64,000 bases of DNA from positions 55,256,338 to 55,320,337 of the forward strand of contig NW_019211455.1 in the NCBI RefSeq assembly GCF_002443255.2. The letters are read 5' to 3'. The notes under the pieces are model-generated. The model had not been told where the DNA came from and did not search any database. It was given only the letters and a program-made list of their open reading frames with translations. The stretch is from Varroa destructor. Lineage: Eukaryota; Arthropoda; Arachnida; Mesostigmata; Varroidae. Positions 13,701 to 26,618 of the stretch are shown here, in pieces. The position numbers and the translations under genes were made by a program. Position 1 is the stretch's first letter; every line of letters begins with the position of its first letter.

Positions 13701-15640
13701 ACTCAACATATTCGAGGTCCTGATAAAAACTGCCAGCAGCGAAATGCTACCTACCAGCATAGACTTAGAATGGGTCAGTGGCCTTCAGCAATAGTCGTAT
13801 TGGCTCCTTTGTTGACTTTGTGGGTTGTTTACGTCTCGGTTAGCTAGTCTTTAGACGGTTCAGCTGCGTCTATCAAAACTAATCGAAAAGTGTTTCTTCA
13901 GCCCTATCGTATTTAACAAAAGTAAGTTGGCGAGGTCATCGTAACAAGATCGCAATGGGTCAGCGATCGAAAGCCCAGGTCGTGTATTCTGTTCAAAGCT
14001 GGTTACGGTTTGGACTGCATGTGTAACAGGGACGCCTGTTAGTCCTCCACTGAAGTGACTCTCATCTGTAATCTCTACTGGTTTTAGCTATTCCGTCTTG
14101 CGTTTCATGCTCTGTCGTTACTATTAGAAGAAGAGCTGATGCTGAAGATTTTCACGATGTCCCTATGTCACCGTATCATTATATCTTCTATCGGCATCTT
14201 GTGTGTAACTGAATCGAAATGAAATGAAAAGGAAAAGCGTCAACAGGAATGAACACACGCGTCCAACTAGCGCTCTGCAGACACAGTTATTTTACGAGTT
14301 GGGTCCTGTAACTACGAGCGACGGGATGATAGCGGCAACAGTTTGCCAGCCGCTCTGTTTATTGTCTTGTCGTGACGCTGTTGTTATAAATGATAAAAAA
14401 AAAAAAGCCTGCTCGACCATGCTGATTACGAGGGAATTTAATGGTTGAAGCCAGGCCGATACAATCAATAGACCGTTAGGTCTGCTGCGTTAACAGTAAC
14501 GATAATAAGTGCACCATAAACCGTTGCTATCTTAGTATATTGTATGTTTGATTAGTACGCTATGTGTAAGAAACAGTTTATAGGGATAGGGGTTTCTTGA
14601 GCTGTGGGTTAACTTTGGTGGAATTCAGCAATCGGACGCTTAGCGTCACGGTTGGTACAATCGACGTTCTTCCCGAAGCCTCGTAGCTGAATGCCAAGAC
14701 GTGAAACAAAACTTTTTTCCTTAGCTGATTTTTGGCTGCAGTTTTTACGACAGGCCCTAGAGCCACTGCTGAGCGTCGTAGTAAAGGCTAGCCAAGGTAG
14801 GGAACTGAACACTAACAGTCCTGATAGCTCGAATGGGAATTCATATACTTATCGTGTCTTTCATTGTCTAGATCGTATCGATCCCTAACTTCGAGCCCTG
14901 GTCAGTTTTATATCTCTTCGGTTTGTAAATAAATATGCAAATATATCATTACTACCACCGCGTGCAAGTTTTTGGAGAAAAAGGTTTACCAGCAATCACC
15001 CTTATCCATAAACGGATGCCGGTTTCAGTTTAATCCTAAGTCTATTTTTTTCTCTTTGCAGAGATGCGAACCCATAGATACAAGCATATACGTATATATT
15101 TCTAGCTAGATAATAACCATGACTATTTAAAACAATACCAATTAATCATCCTCGATAGAAACACACTGAGGCGCAAACGCACGTGTAGTCATCAATTGCC
15201 ATAATATAACAGTAAGTACACTCCTAGCTGCTATATCGCGCTATCAATTTATGTGGCCGGCATTGCACCACGGTAGAACGTGCCTACGCGTCGAAAATGT
15301 CCTTTGATATGCCTCTTTCTCCAGGGCCGCTTGCGAGTTCACTCTGATTTGCTCTCAGATCGCGAGCACATCCAAAAAAAAGTTGCGGTTCACATCGTGG
15401 ACCTGCTATCCTGTCAGTACCATGGAAGCTCTTTCTCGTCGCTTCTAACTCGTCATAATCATCACGCGCGAGCTGCTCTGGCAATGCTCGACTCTTTCAT
15501 TCACTGCGCTCTCCGGCGCTATCAGCGATCCAGCTTTCATAGCCTAGCAAGCGGCGTTCAATGGCCGGACCAACGGTCACTGTTAATACCTTCACGATTG
15601 CAGTCTATGATGGATAGATAAGTGGAAGCTAGGGGGTTGG
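10760..15640. other. Stretch without a recognisable gene
   Basis: Short frames only. The longest (minus strand 13760-13443, basic, R- and S-rich) and a plus-strand frame at 15280-15621 show no known motif or clear splice signals. Confidence 0.35.
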
Positions 15641-15644
15641 AGAA

Positions 15645-15938
15645 GTGCCGCAGCCCGTCAGAACGCAAGTGGAAGCGCCAAAATATGCTCGTACCGTTGG
15701 CTCAGGACAAGCGTATAGTGATTTTCCTCACACAGATTCTTTCTTCGTGGAACTGGAGAATACACCTAGCAAAGAGTCGGACGAGCCTGATCATAGCAGG
15801 CTACAGCGCATGCCTGTGGAAAACAATACGCTGATGACCAAAGATCTGATCCGTTCCAGTGATTCTGCCACGGTTATCCATTCGCTCGGATTTGTTTCAT
15901 CGCTACTTCAACTGCTTCGACACGGCAGCGTTTGCTAA
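15645..15938 (+). CDS. Unidentified open frame, possible internal or terminal exon
   Basis: A 97-codon frame ends in TAA. It begins PQPVRTQVEAPKYARTVGSG and continues with acidic, serine-rich sequence including ELENTPSKESDEPDHS and KDLIRSSDSA. The composition looks protein-like and an acceptor-like GTGCCGCAG sits at its start. It has no ATG near the front, no recognised domain and no paired donor. It could be the last exon of an unknown gene or a chance frame in a GC-richer patch. Confidence 0.22.
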   Translation: MPQPVRTQVEAPKYARTVGSGQAYSDFPHTDSFFVELENTPSKESDEPDHSRLQRMPVENNTLMTKDLIRSSDSATVIHSLGFVSSLLQLLRHGSVC

Positions 15939-17280
15939 TTACCATCCTCATTCATCAGTAGCAGCGGAACCGGTAGTCAGAGGTTCGATGGCTGCCGTTT
16001 TTAGACCACTCTTTATGTTGTAGCCGTGAAACCGCTCAGAGGTCGGCAATTTCGCAATCACTCAAAGTCTCCGTAGAACTTCATACGCAGAGCGATATAA
16101 AACCGACTGATTGATAGATAAACGGGTAATGCGTCGAACTGAGGACGACGATCATTAATAACAATAGAGAATGATGTGAGAAGCTACGGTTGGTCCGCAG
16201 TAATTCATTATCTGTTCCGGCAAGCGACTAACCGCTAACTAACCCGACCATCATTTTCTACGACTACACGGATACGTGATGGTGAGGCCGCCAAAAACAG
16301 AATCAGAGAACACTCTCGGCGCTCGAATGCTAAACGGACACGACATTCCGATAATGGTGAGCGGGATAAGCCGGTAATCCAAAGGGGGCATCGGTGACGA
16401 GATTTATCGCATTAGCAGCATAGTAGTGGTCACTGCAGAGGGAGAAATATGGGGCAGACGAACGAACTGAGCTGCTGGGTCGAGCGGACGCCCATTGAAA
16501 TTAAATGAACATAAAAAATAGACGAGAATGTCTCACCACTTCAATAGGCCATACAGAGCAGGGTGCATGACCGCGCTATTTGATGCCAGTGGCAAGCCAA
16601 ACATCGAGGGCTCGAAACAAAAACGATAAAGGGTTTCGTTAGCAGAATCGAATGTGCTGCGAGAACGTTAACTAGTTAGGGCCATCAGGCCAATCGCGAG
16701 CTAACAAAATGAAGGAAAAGCAAAGGTGAAAAAGGAAATTAGATCGGAGGTTTGAGTGTCGTCAATGATGATGATGATCTTTGAACTAACTTAATGATCT
16801 TGATAACTTTTCGTGCTGCTTCTGCTGCTAATACGCTAATGGTAATGGTAGCAATAGCAGATGTGGCAAGTGGCTGTGAGAAATGCATACAGGGGAAAAG
16901 ATAGACGGTTTGAGAGATTTCTGTGTTGACAAATTATTTGTCAGGCGGCAATTAACGAGACTGCTACGATCTGAGTGAAGGCTTTACCCCTACTCAAACA
17001 ATTCGAATTTAATACAGTAGCAACGGTAAATAGATGACACCGTGGTATTCAGCTGATTATTAGGTTAAACAATCTTCCCCTCGCCTTTATTTTTAATAAA
17101 GACGTTCTGATTGAATAAAGAATACCGATCTGAACTGAGCTGAGAGTCCTGTATCATCGGTATTGATCGTTCGCTCTGCACTGATCCATATCTCTGATAA
17201 CGGTAACTTCCACCACAATCGTAGCAGTCTGAAATCTAAGCTGCCACCGTGACACCTTACAGCCTACAGAGTCCATCCTC

Positions 17281-17310
17281 TTCTCATATATATACATATA
17301 TATATGAGAA
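17281..17310. repeat. Perfect 14-bp palindrome, TA-rich
   Basis: TTCTCATATATATA and TATATATATGAGAA form perfect arms around a CA centre. Confidence 0.85.
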
Positions 17311-18516
17311 TAAACGTAATCACAACGATGTCTGTGGCTGTACAGTTAATGAATACTAATGATCTTCTTCGAAAATCAGAGATTCTCTCACGAAAAAAGT
17401 GCGGCCCCACCGGCAGTACCTCGTCCAATCTACGCACCTACATAAAGCGAATCGAGCAGTTAGCGACGACGGTTACACCAAAATAGATGATTATAATGGC
17501 GACGGTAGCGGGGGCAGCAGGCGTGATTTCGTCTTTCTAAGCTGTTCAACATTTATGCGTATTCTTGTAACTGATCGGGTAGCAGTAGCCTAAGAGTTTG
17601 AACTAGCTATTGGGCAAGTTGAAAGTTCTGATTTTTTTTCTCTATTTTTACCACATTCTACTTTCTCGATACATTACTAACTGTAAAACGAAGATTTAAA
17701 CTGTCAGGCCGTTCTTTTCAAACTCTCAGAAAATGTTTGCCCCACTCCGTATTTAGGATATCGTCCCTTCACTGTATTTCGCTGATGTTTACCTTAGCTT
17801 CCACGTCTCTTAATTTGGCAGCGATTTTCGATTTTTTTATAGCGTGACATACGAAAGGACCGGTGACCATTCCTATTTGCTCGCCATCAACAGTGGCTGT
17901 AGGAAATCTGCCACTATTCCAACAGGCGGTTGTATGGCATATGGTGCAGAGTAAACTGCACGAAGGATACGTGGCGCCTACAACACCATGTTGCGTGCAG
18001 CCCCCAAGGGTAGGTCTGCGACTCGCGCGTGTCGCTGAGACGTGCGATCATCGTTAGTGAAAAAAAAAAAAATATTCTCTCTGTGATGTAAGGAGGTAAA
18101 CGCTAAACAAGGTTGTTATGACGATCGAATGGCCATTATATAGCTCGTACAATATATTTAATATTATTATCTCGACAGTGTATTTTTTGCATTCGTTTAA
18201 CGTCGACATATTTTGTACCATTAGCTTAATGTTAGTAAGAAATGTGTTCTATCGATTGACGTACCGTATCGATAAAGGATAAAACCATCACATCGGTGCC
18301 CAAAAATGCTTAATCGTGGTTCTATAGTGGCAAATTATGACTGTATATGATATAAATGGATAGATACATGATAAAGTGTAGTTGTGTTAGCCGTGCTTCG
18401 AAAATGACGTTAGGTTAACCTCATTAATGTTTTACTTGCTTCCATAAGAATTGCCCACTAAAAGCACCCAAAAAAAGGGTTAGTACAATAGAGGCAAATG
18501 GCCATTTAGCGTAGCA

Positions 18517-18547
<31 letters not shown>

Positions 18548-18557
18548 GTTTGTGTGT
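18517..18557. repeat. (GT)n microsatellite
   Basis: About 13 pure TG units followed by imperfect units (GCGTGTGTTTGTGTGT). Confidence 0.97.
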
Positions 18558-18684
18558 AAGCTAAAACATACAGCTTCAGCACACATTCAGATGTTCCAAC
18601 TTCAAATATAGGAACGAGCCATAGCTAAAATCAACACCTAGCCTGATCTCGTACGTTGTAACCGTTTCGTAAAAACTATCATTG

Positions 18685-18765
18685 TAAGGTCAGCGGTCAT
18701 CCGAGCCAAAATTGGAGTTTAAAGTTGCACACGATCTAAGTTTAGTGGGTTCCAGTCCCACAGTT
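18685..18765 (+). repeat. tRNA-like relic, possibly tRNA-derived SINE
   Basis: A perfect T-arm, GTGGG-TTCCAGT-CCCAC at 18745-18761, matches the pol III B box (GGTTCNANNCC). About 50-60 bases upstream, TAAGGTCAGCGGTC at 18685-18698 is close to an A box. No anticodon arm or acceptor stem closes around it, so it is not a working tRNA gene. A SINE head or decayed tRNA pseudogene fits better. Confidence 0.4.
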
Positions 18766-19928
18766 TTGGGAAAATACCCGAAATCTGAAGTTGCATAGCG
18801 CTTTGTTTGGCATTTCTATCAGAACATGCAGCAATAGCCTCAAAAGAAAATCAATGCACAACAACAACGGCAGCAGCGATTCCTTCGAATGCTACAGCCG
18901 GCGTGCTCTAAAACTAAAAAAGTGCAATTTTATGGTGCGTGCTTTTCATTCCCTGCACCCCGCATGTACCCCGCGACTGCATTCAAACAAGCAAACCAGA
19001 CCAAAGCAAGCAGCAAACACCTAAGCAAATGACGTATTTGTGTGCGCTCTGCTATTGCTAACGCAGACGCTATTCCCTTTTCTGACGCTGTTATTGCTGC
19101 TTCGTCGAGCGATTCGTCATTCTATGCTTAACGCTAAAGCTGGAAGTGGTCTACCAGCAAGTATCGCGGCCTTGCGACGAACCGGCGCGGCAGTGTGGCG
19201 TGCGTGTTGTCGTCGATCAATGTCGGACAATGTCCGCTCCCCGATCGAGACTGGTAAATGTATGGAGTTCACGACAGACCTGTGCCAAGAACCTGAACAG
19301 ATAAACGGATGCTTTTCGTTCGTTGATTTCCTTAGCTCGCAGCGTCGTCTCTATCAATTCGGCTGATCACGGTACTGCTGCGAGCGGCGTTGATGATGAT
19401 TTCTTTCATCATGCAACAGAGGACCGGTCCGATTTTGGCAGTCGACAATTAGGCGGCTGGATAAGTGGGTCGCTCGCTACCTTTTTCTATTGCGTCCCTT
19501 GACTAGTAACGTCATCAGCAGTAAAAACCATGTGGACAATACAAGCCAGTCCTTTAATGGGGCTTCCAACAGTACACTCAAGCGAAATTTGGTCATCGAT
19601 GTACGACTACTGAGAGAAGTAGTAATAGTTGTACCTTACCGACATTTTAACGAGCAAATCATGTGATACTGTAAATTGATTGATCGCCTATCTCATCCAA
19701 GTCCTTCGTGCAAATCTAGCATCGGGCTTTCGAAAACGTATTCATCGTTCTCAAGCCAAAACTGGAACAGCCATTTTTTTATTTCTAAAATGACGTTGGG
19801 AAACTAATTATGCACGATTTCAATCGATGATATTTTGTCATTTTTTGATAGTACGATGAATCGTATATTACGATCGAGTTTCAGTCATTTTTGCGCCGTT
19901 TGTGACTGTAACCGTTTATTGAAACTAA

Positions 19929-20505
19929 CTGAGTAGCATTAAGAAACTCCTGCAGCCACGGAAACAGATAGATAGTTTGGCGACACAAAATCCGGCTTGC
20001 ATTCAAATCTCCCATACAATTGCGTAATCTTTGCCGGCTAATAAAGATGTATACGGTCTAATATTGTCATGATGGAAAACAATGCCCATTCGGTTCACTA
20101 ATACTGGTCGATCTTTTTCAATGTCTGCTTATAATCTTATCTTTTGTCAACAACGGAGATCCGAATCAAGCGTGTTGTCAGGCGACAGCAACTCGTGATA
20201 AGCGATTCCTCTCCAGTCCTACCAAATAGCTTCACCGTTCTTGGCGTCAGCCTGAGCTTCGTCATAGATTTTAGTTTCTTTTTTTTTTTTACCGGCACGT
20301 TACTGTCATACGTGACTCGTGCATTATCATCTACGATCAACCGCTTCATTTTATTACGTTCCTCTAGAGTTTCACAAATCGAAATGCAATGGAATAAATT
20401 ACTGTGCCTTAATTCGTGTAACATCGAAACATACTGGCCCGCTTTTTTTTTGAAAGCTGTTTGGTGGTGGATGTTTACTTCCTTGGCAATGTCATGGCTA
20501 TTCGC
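19929..20505 (-). mobile_element. Mariner-family transposase relic
   Basis: Minus-strand frames reproduce a mariner transposase in order: ANSHDIAKEVNIHHQT (HTH region), HELRHSNLFHCISICETLEERN, LIVDDNARVTYDSN (around the first catalytic Asp, normally TGDE-W-TYDN), LRLTPRTVK, DWRGIAYHELLSPDN (one frame over), GIVFHHDNIRPYTSL (second catalytic Asp, normally HQDNARPHTS) and YLFPWLQEFLNATQ. The third catalytic Asp region (normally YSPDLAPSD) is degraded. At least two stops and several frame changes break the frame, the N-terminal third is missing and no terminal inverted repeats were recognised. It is a dead, truncated copy. Confidence 0.88.
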
Positions 20506-20661
20506 GTAACAGTTTTGTTTAGGTCTCGAAATAATTGCACCCATTTTTCCCAAACTTGGTCAACCACTATATAGCACCTTTCTTATTGAAGATTCCAGAA
20601 CAAAAGCAACGGAATATATCTTTAAAGAATTTCGTTCGATGACCGTAAACAGCATAAAATG

Positions 20662-20733
20662 TTTTATAGGCATCGTCAAGCTTTACTACGATCAAGGCAG
20701 CATTTATGCCTTGATCGTAATAAACCTATAAAA
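20662..20733. repeat. Nested perfect inverted repeat (hairpin)
   Basis: An inner perfect 13-bp stem, TACGATCAAGGCA (20687-20699) with TGCCTTGATCGTA (20707-20719), encloses a 7-base loop. An outer perfect 9-bp stem, TTTTATAGG (20662-20670) with CCTATAAAA (20725-20733), surrounds it with unequal internal loops. It lies about 160 bp from the mariner relic and may be part of a MITE-like insertion. Confidence 0.7.
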
Positions 20734-23700
20734 TATAGCAGAAACTTCACTCATCTGTAAGGCGCGTTATGTTGGGTCTTAATGAAAGCATCCTACGTTT
20801 CAGTTTCATATGCCCCTACGCTAGGGCCAAGGCCGAGCCTTTAAAGACAACTATGCCAACCCGACGTAACACATGGTACATAGGATATGTGACGTTAAAG
20901 CCCTCTAGCCGGAATATCAGTCTGTACCTTCCCGACAACTCAAATATTTACTCAACAGAAAGCAGTAAAAACATAATTAAGCTTTAATGGTTATTTATCA
21001 TTTGTAGACCGCATCTCATATCAAGCTCGAGCAACGCCGTTTACATAGCGCGCATTTCTGGCTCCGAAAAGGAAAAACTATTCGAAAGTGTTGTTAGAGA
21101 AGGGGCAAAAAACACAGTGCTGTTTGCTCAAATTGCCGTGTCCTGCATATTTAGATGTGTTCTTGTTAGCCGAGTGTTTGCGTACGTGTATCTAAAAGCG
21201 GCTACATATGAAAAAACCCAAAATACACTTTATCAGCTATTAATTTCTAACATTTCTGTCCCAACCGAAGCTGCTGTAGCTGAAGCTAATCCGGTGACGT
21301 TACCAAAATCGTCGGTTTTATTTTAACATCAGTTTTTCGGAAGCTGCACGCCAACTAATCAGAACCGACTCGACATATCAACCATCTTTTTACAATGAGA
21401 AAAGTGGTTTATCAGTGACAGTTGTTCTAGTCCTACGAGCCAATCTCTCACGATCAGGCCACCAACAGCAGGATTTCGTAGCCGTTTACTCTACTGCTGG
21501 AAGAGGGAAATTATATAAAGAACCGTTGATATCTTATGTCGTCATTATGAGGCAAAAAAAAAGTCCGACTTAACGAGCGTGAAGAACGTATGGCCTTGGT
21601 TGTAGCAACCGGAAGCAGGAAAACTTTGAGGGGGCGCCACAGAAGCGAAAGAGCAGAAAGGAAGGCAGTCATTTCTTATTTGGCATCCGCATGATAGGTA
21701 TTTGAATCTGTTAATCACCACTGGTAGCGATCATGTTACATTTAACAATAACTTATAATTAATTAACTAATTAACTATAGAGATAAAAGCATGCAGATAT
21801 GAAACGGAATCGTATACAGAAATGTATACCCGAACATACTTATATACATTTAGCAGTAATAAACAGCATCGGACAGCAGTTTTATTAGGGAAAAACCGTA
21901 TAAAGATATTGTAAAGAATAGGTTACCCAATATTTTGTTTTTTTGCTGGACATTGTCGAGCTGCAAGCTTTTGCCCTTTTCTAACAAAAAATAATAAATG
22001 TTTCAGATTTGTTGTGCGCCACAGGACGAGCTAGCGAACTCACATCTAAACCCAGATCGCTTACACAGTTTACACGATCCTAATGTCTTTGAGTGCTCAT
22101 ATACTACCGCCATTGTTTGATGCATCATAGTGTATAATCTATAGCTAAAAAGCACCAGAAAAGCGAACAGAATCAATGTAACAAGAAATATATACTTACA
22201 TCTACCCTTTTTAACAAACCAGCTATATATTTCATCGTTATTACACAGGATCCATATTTTTTCTTTTTTTTTTCACCACCAACATTGGTGAATGACTGTT
22301 TAATGCGGATCAATCAATAGTATATCAGCATATTTAGAATGCGTAGAAAAACTTCTACCACAGTTGGGGGCAACAGCATCGAGACTTAACTGGCGAGAAT
22401 ATTAAATAGGCTTCCAAAGATTCGCTTCTTCCTCCCCTCATTTTGCTGGCCGCGTCTCTGTCATTGCTTATGCAGACTATTCCAAACTGCGATGCGACCC
22501 CCAGCCAAATACAGCCCTTCTAGGTCTGCGACAGAGGGCAAAGGCAACTAGAGATTAGCAATTTTGCTAAGTATTTTTATCCAGCTAGTGCGTTTATTAT
22601 GGGCGTGACAACCTTGTTACAACGAGCCGCAGCGGGCATAACACGAATTTAGGCCCATTCCATTTGATAAGACCCTTCCTTCAGCTGGTTCCACTGCTAA
22701 AATATCTAGGGATAGTTCAAGTACACGGGTTCGATGCAAAGTGGTGCCGTTGCGTGAAAATTGTATACGGACACATTATCGCTGTGTGTAGTGCACATAT
22801 GAGTCCGGGTCTAGTGTATGGAGGACGGAGGAAAATAAGGACGATAACAGGGTAAGAAGTACCCGTATTTCCGTTACAACGGCCAAGGGCCGACGTTCTC
22901 TCATTGGTTAGGAGCAGCTAGAAAGACTTTACACAAGAATGAATTGAGAAAAGAAATTGAGAGAAAAATGAAACGAAAAATATAATGCGTAGGAGTCTTG
23001 TGCCCTCAAAATATAGGAGTGGAAATAGCGTTGTTTATCACTTTGGAAGAAACTTCAAATCGAAGCTAGAGGTGGGTAAAAAATTTGAGACACTTGTAAC
23101 CCAGGCAATTACGTTATTTCAGCGCGAATAATAAAGTAATACTTTGTACAGTCATTTAAAATATAGGTAATTTGAGACAAAAAAAAATGTATGTAAATAA
23201 CAGCAGTTATTCTCTTTAATTTAACATTATCATCAGTCTTCACGAGAGCTGTATTAAGAAATGGATACAACCATACAGACTACTCTGGTTATCAATGATA
23301 GCATACACAAAACGAATAAGACAAATGCGATTAAACAAAAAAAAAACAAATTTGCGTTTTAAGAGAACGCGCCTACGGTTTTCCTAAGAATGTTTATACA
23401 ATGCCAAACGTCTTATACGTTTACATTATGTGCGTGAAATTGTTCAGTGCTAATCAGGATGAAATTGTTCAGGACAAATATGATTCATGTTTACACGACG
23501 CCATGACACTTCACATTGTAGATGGTTACAAATGTAGACACTCCTCTAGCTAATTTAACTACTAGACCATTGCTTCTCGGTGGTTCGCTCAGAGGCTAAC
23601 GTGTTCACTTGCTAAATTTGAAAATTCGCGGTAGCCTACCGGCTTAAATACCAAACACGAAATATGAAAAACTGCTACATTACTAGCTAACTAATCCAGG

Positions 23701-24418
23701 TAGCACCAGAGGCTGACTCGTCGAGGCCCGTTAAACAATGACGTTTCGCGCATAGCAAATGCACATTATAATAGCAACATTCGCGTGCAAGCTTGTCCAG
23801 CGTCCCATGTGCGCTTGATGGCGTTATGTCGTTAAGTCGGCAATGGTTTACGGCTACCGGTCAAAGCTACGTCAAATCGACAGTTATGAGTGCAGCCAAA
23901 ACTAAAAACCCAAATTAGGGTATGTTCTTGGCGTATTTGTCCTCTAGGTCAGCTCGAATAATGTAAACCTATTGTGTCATCGGGCGATCCCTGCTGCATG
24001 GCAACAAGGCTTAGATTATGAACGACGGGGCATGCAGATTGCCACCTACGGTGGAACAATTAAGTTTCACAAATCATGCGTTCATCTATGGCGCTTCTGT
24101 TGCCAAGATCAATGATGAGGATCTACGCGGAGGGAGTCGACCATGAAGCTGAGGGGCTGCTTTTCTGGGCAGTTCAAAGATTGCGATTGCTCAACGATGA
24201 GCTATTATCGGAATATGATGACGAATGGAACCACGCACTGTTGTGTAAGCTTAGATGGGCGATATCTAATGTTTCAACAAATTGAAAACAAAATGTGCAG
24301 TACACAGTGTAATAGGTACAGTTTACAGTAATTATAATAATAGTAGAAAAAAAGTGGTTGAAAAGTCTGTTTGGGAAAAGATCTCAATAGGATTTTGGGT
24401 GCGATTACGGGAATTTGC

Positions 24419-24442
24419 AAAGATGCATATCTATGCATCTTT
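24419..24442. repeat. Perfect 11-bp palindrome
   Basis: AAAGATGCATA and TATGCATCTTT flank a TC centre. Allowing one extra T, the arms extend by GC on each side. Confidence 0.85.
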
Positions 24443-24732
24443 TGCATTTTACCTAAGCTTTTCGCAATGAATTCTTCTTAGAATATGTTTTGGCCTATTG
24501 CAACGAGGAGATTTGCGTATGGGCAAAGCAGAATACCACAAAGTGAAATTGCCTTCCGACTTCAGTGTAAAATAATTGTCTATCATCACTGGCTTGACAA
24601 TACTTGCACTCGAAATTCTCCAAATGCTTAGTTGAATTCTTTTTTTTTTGGTTATATATCATTGATTGAGTAATTCGCTCAGCCGCTTACCCTTGCGATG
24701 TCATGGCCGCTTTTCCTCTAATTTTATAATCA

Positions 24733-24780
24733 GCGAATCAGCAAATCAAAAAACGAATCAGCGGCGAATCAGCAAAAAGA
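24733..24780. repeat. Small tandem repeat of GAATCAGC
   Basis: Three clear copies of CGAATCAGC, plus a partial copy (AAATCA), separated by A-rich bases. Confidence 0.7.
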
Positions 24781-26528
24781 AGACAAAAAATAAAACCGAC
24801 ACGTCCGCCAAATCTGCAGTCATATCTGCATTTGTTATATTCTCGAGACTTGTGCCTCTATGCATTCGGCCAGCGCAACGCTAGGATCCGATAACGTATC
24901 GTTTGAGATTATAACGGGGAGTCGAGTGGAGGTTGCAGTCAGTCACAATATTTATAGGAAATAGGTCATAAAGTTACAGATTCTGCGTAACATTGACGTA
25001 GGGGTCAACTCCACCGTTACAATGGATCTCAACTGTCCGAGGTACTCCACGTTATACCTCATGAATACGCCAGCCTTCTACAGGACTAGAATCTGCAAAA
25101 ACCTGTTCTTCCACCGCAGTTTATTAGCGTTGGCCGCCACTGGTTGAATGTTGCCAATGCAAGCAGCTTTCTGCGAGATCTTTTTACTTTACCAGCCGAT
25201 CATAATTAGTTCAGTAGCCGAAATTCGAGCCCTTCTCTCATCGCTTTGTTTTTCCTCTTCCGTTGAATCGTCCCTAGCATGGCACAGTGAATCGTCTCTT
25301 GCGGACCGCTGCAGAAGGCAGTTGTAAACCGTTACCGGATGCCAAACGCAAACATGCGCTGAACTGACGGTGCACATCAGCAATTAGCCAAGGAGCGCTA
25401 AGTTGCGCTACGACTGCCGCTTCCCTATAGGTTCTCGTTATGAGCAAAGCCGGCTAGAAATGCACTGAAATAGCTAATCATCATTACGATAGCAGCGAAA
25501 ACGTTGTCTGCATCAGTAGTATCTGAATCGAGAAGCAGTCCTCTAAAAAAACTGCTATGCGCTTGACGTAGTCTAATTATTATTGTAAAAAATGTGCGAC
25601 GTTGATTCCCGGTTGCTGAAACGGCAACCGCAACACAATATGACGTGATGACGGGGACCGTCGCGAAAAAAGGAAAACAAACACAGCAAACGCGGAAGCT
25701 CTCATACTGAAAGAGCTAGATGAAATCGCACAATGCGATGATTTGACTGTCTAACTGTCTGTGTGTTTTGTTTGAGTGGTTTGTAGTCGGGATAGAGATA
25801 TGATCTCGTCGCCACGGGTAGCCATAGTGCAAGTCCTGGCTAGTTATGCTTACAGATGATTATTGTATAATGCAGTAATAGTAATCATATCAAACAGTAG
25901 AACCTCGTAGGAAACGCTACAGAATGCCTATTCTACAATGGCCGACATTGCAATTGTGCCATCGCCGAGAACTGCGGCTTCACTTACAATGAGACGCTTG
26001 ATGTGTAACGAGCCAACAAGCAAAGAACAAATAAGTAGCTCACTTCGTACACATTTGTAACATAACAGCTTTAAATTGATGCTCTGGCTTGACATGCCTG
26101 GCAAACTTAGTACCAAAGACGCCAAAAGGCATTGGACACGAAGAGAGGTGTCCGTATTAGCGCGATTTAGCCGAACGTCTCGTCGAGAATATGACTATAT
26201 GGTTAGACGCGCTTATATTTCTATATATTTTATTTATTGAACTAGCAGGCCGCGGAGCTAGCTGAATGGTTGGGGAATTCGAGAAAATAATAGTTTTTAT
26301 GAAACCGGCGAACATCAAAGTCATATTGATTAGCGTACTTTTAACAGTCTTAATATAACTAATGATTAACAAGTTTTATGAAGGCTTGATGATTCGTGGG
26401 CCAGCAAAGCTGTGAGAGCGCAGGCAGATTTCAACCACCCAATCTACATATATATATATAGGCACCAATTATATACCTGCAGGGTATGCGTTGATCCAGA
26501 CTAGCGTACATCGATGCCTCCACTTAAA

Positions 26529-26618
26529 GCGCCGTAGCTGAATTGGCCAACCGCCCGCACTGTCCCTGGACTTTTGCAATCAAGCCAAAGATGTTTACTT
26601 GGCATTCGATCGCGGGCA
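26529..26618 (+). repeat. tRNA-derived SINE-like head
   Basis: CCGTAGCTGAATTGGCCAAC at 26532-26551 resembles the pol III A box and D-arm of tRNA-derived SINEs. GGCATTCGATCGCGGG (26601-26616) resembles the B box and T-arm. The spacing is about 65 bases. No tRNA cloverleaf can be folded convincingly, and no tail was recognised. Confidence 0.4.

Larger units (their letters stand above)
20740..26520. other. Stretch without a recognisable gene
   Basis: AT-rich. A 69-codon plus-strand frame at 24076-24285 (EAEGLLFWAVQRLRLLNDEL) is protein-like and might be a piece of a repeat, but no family was recognised. Confidence 0.35.
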
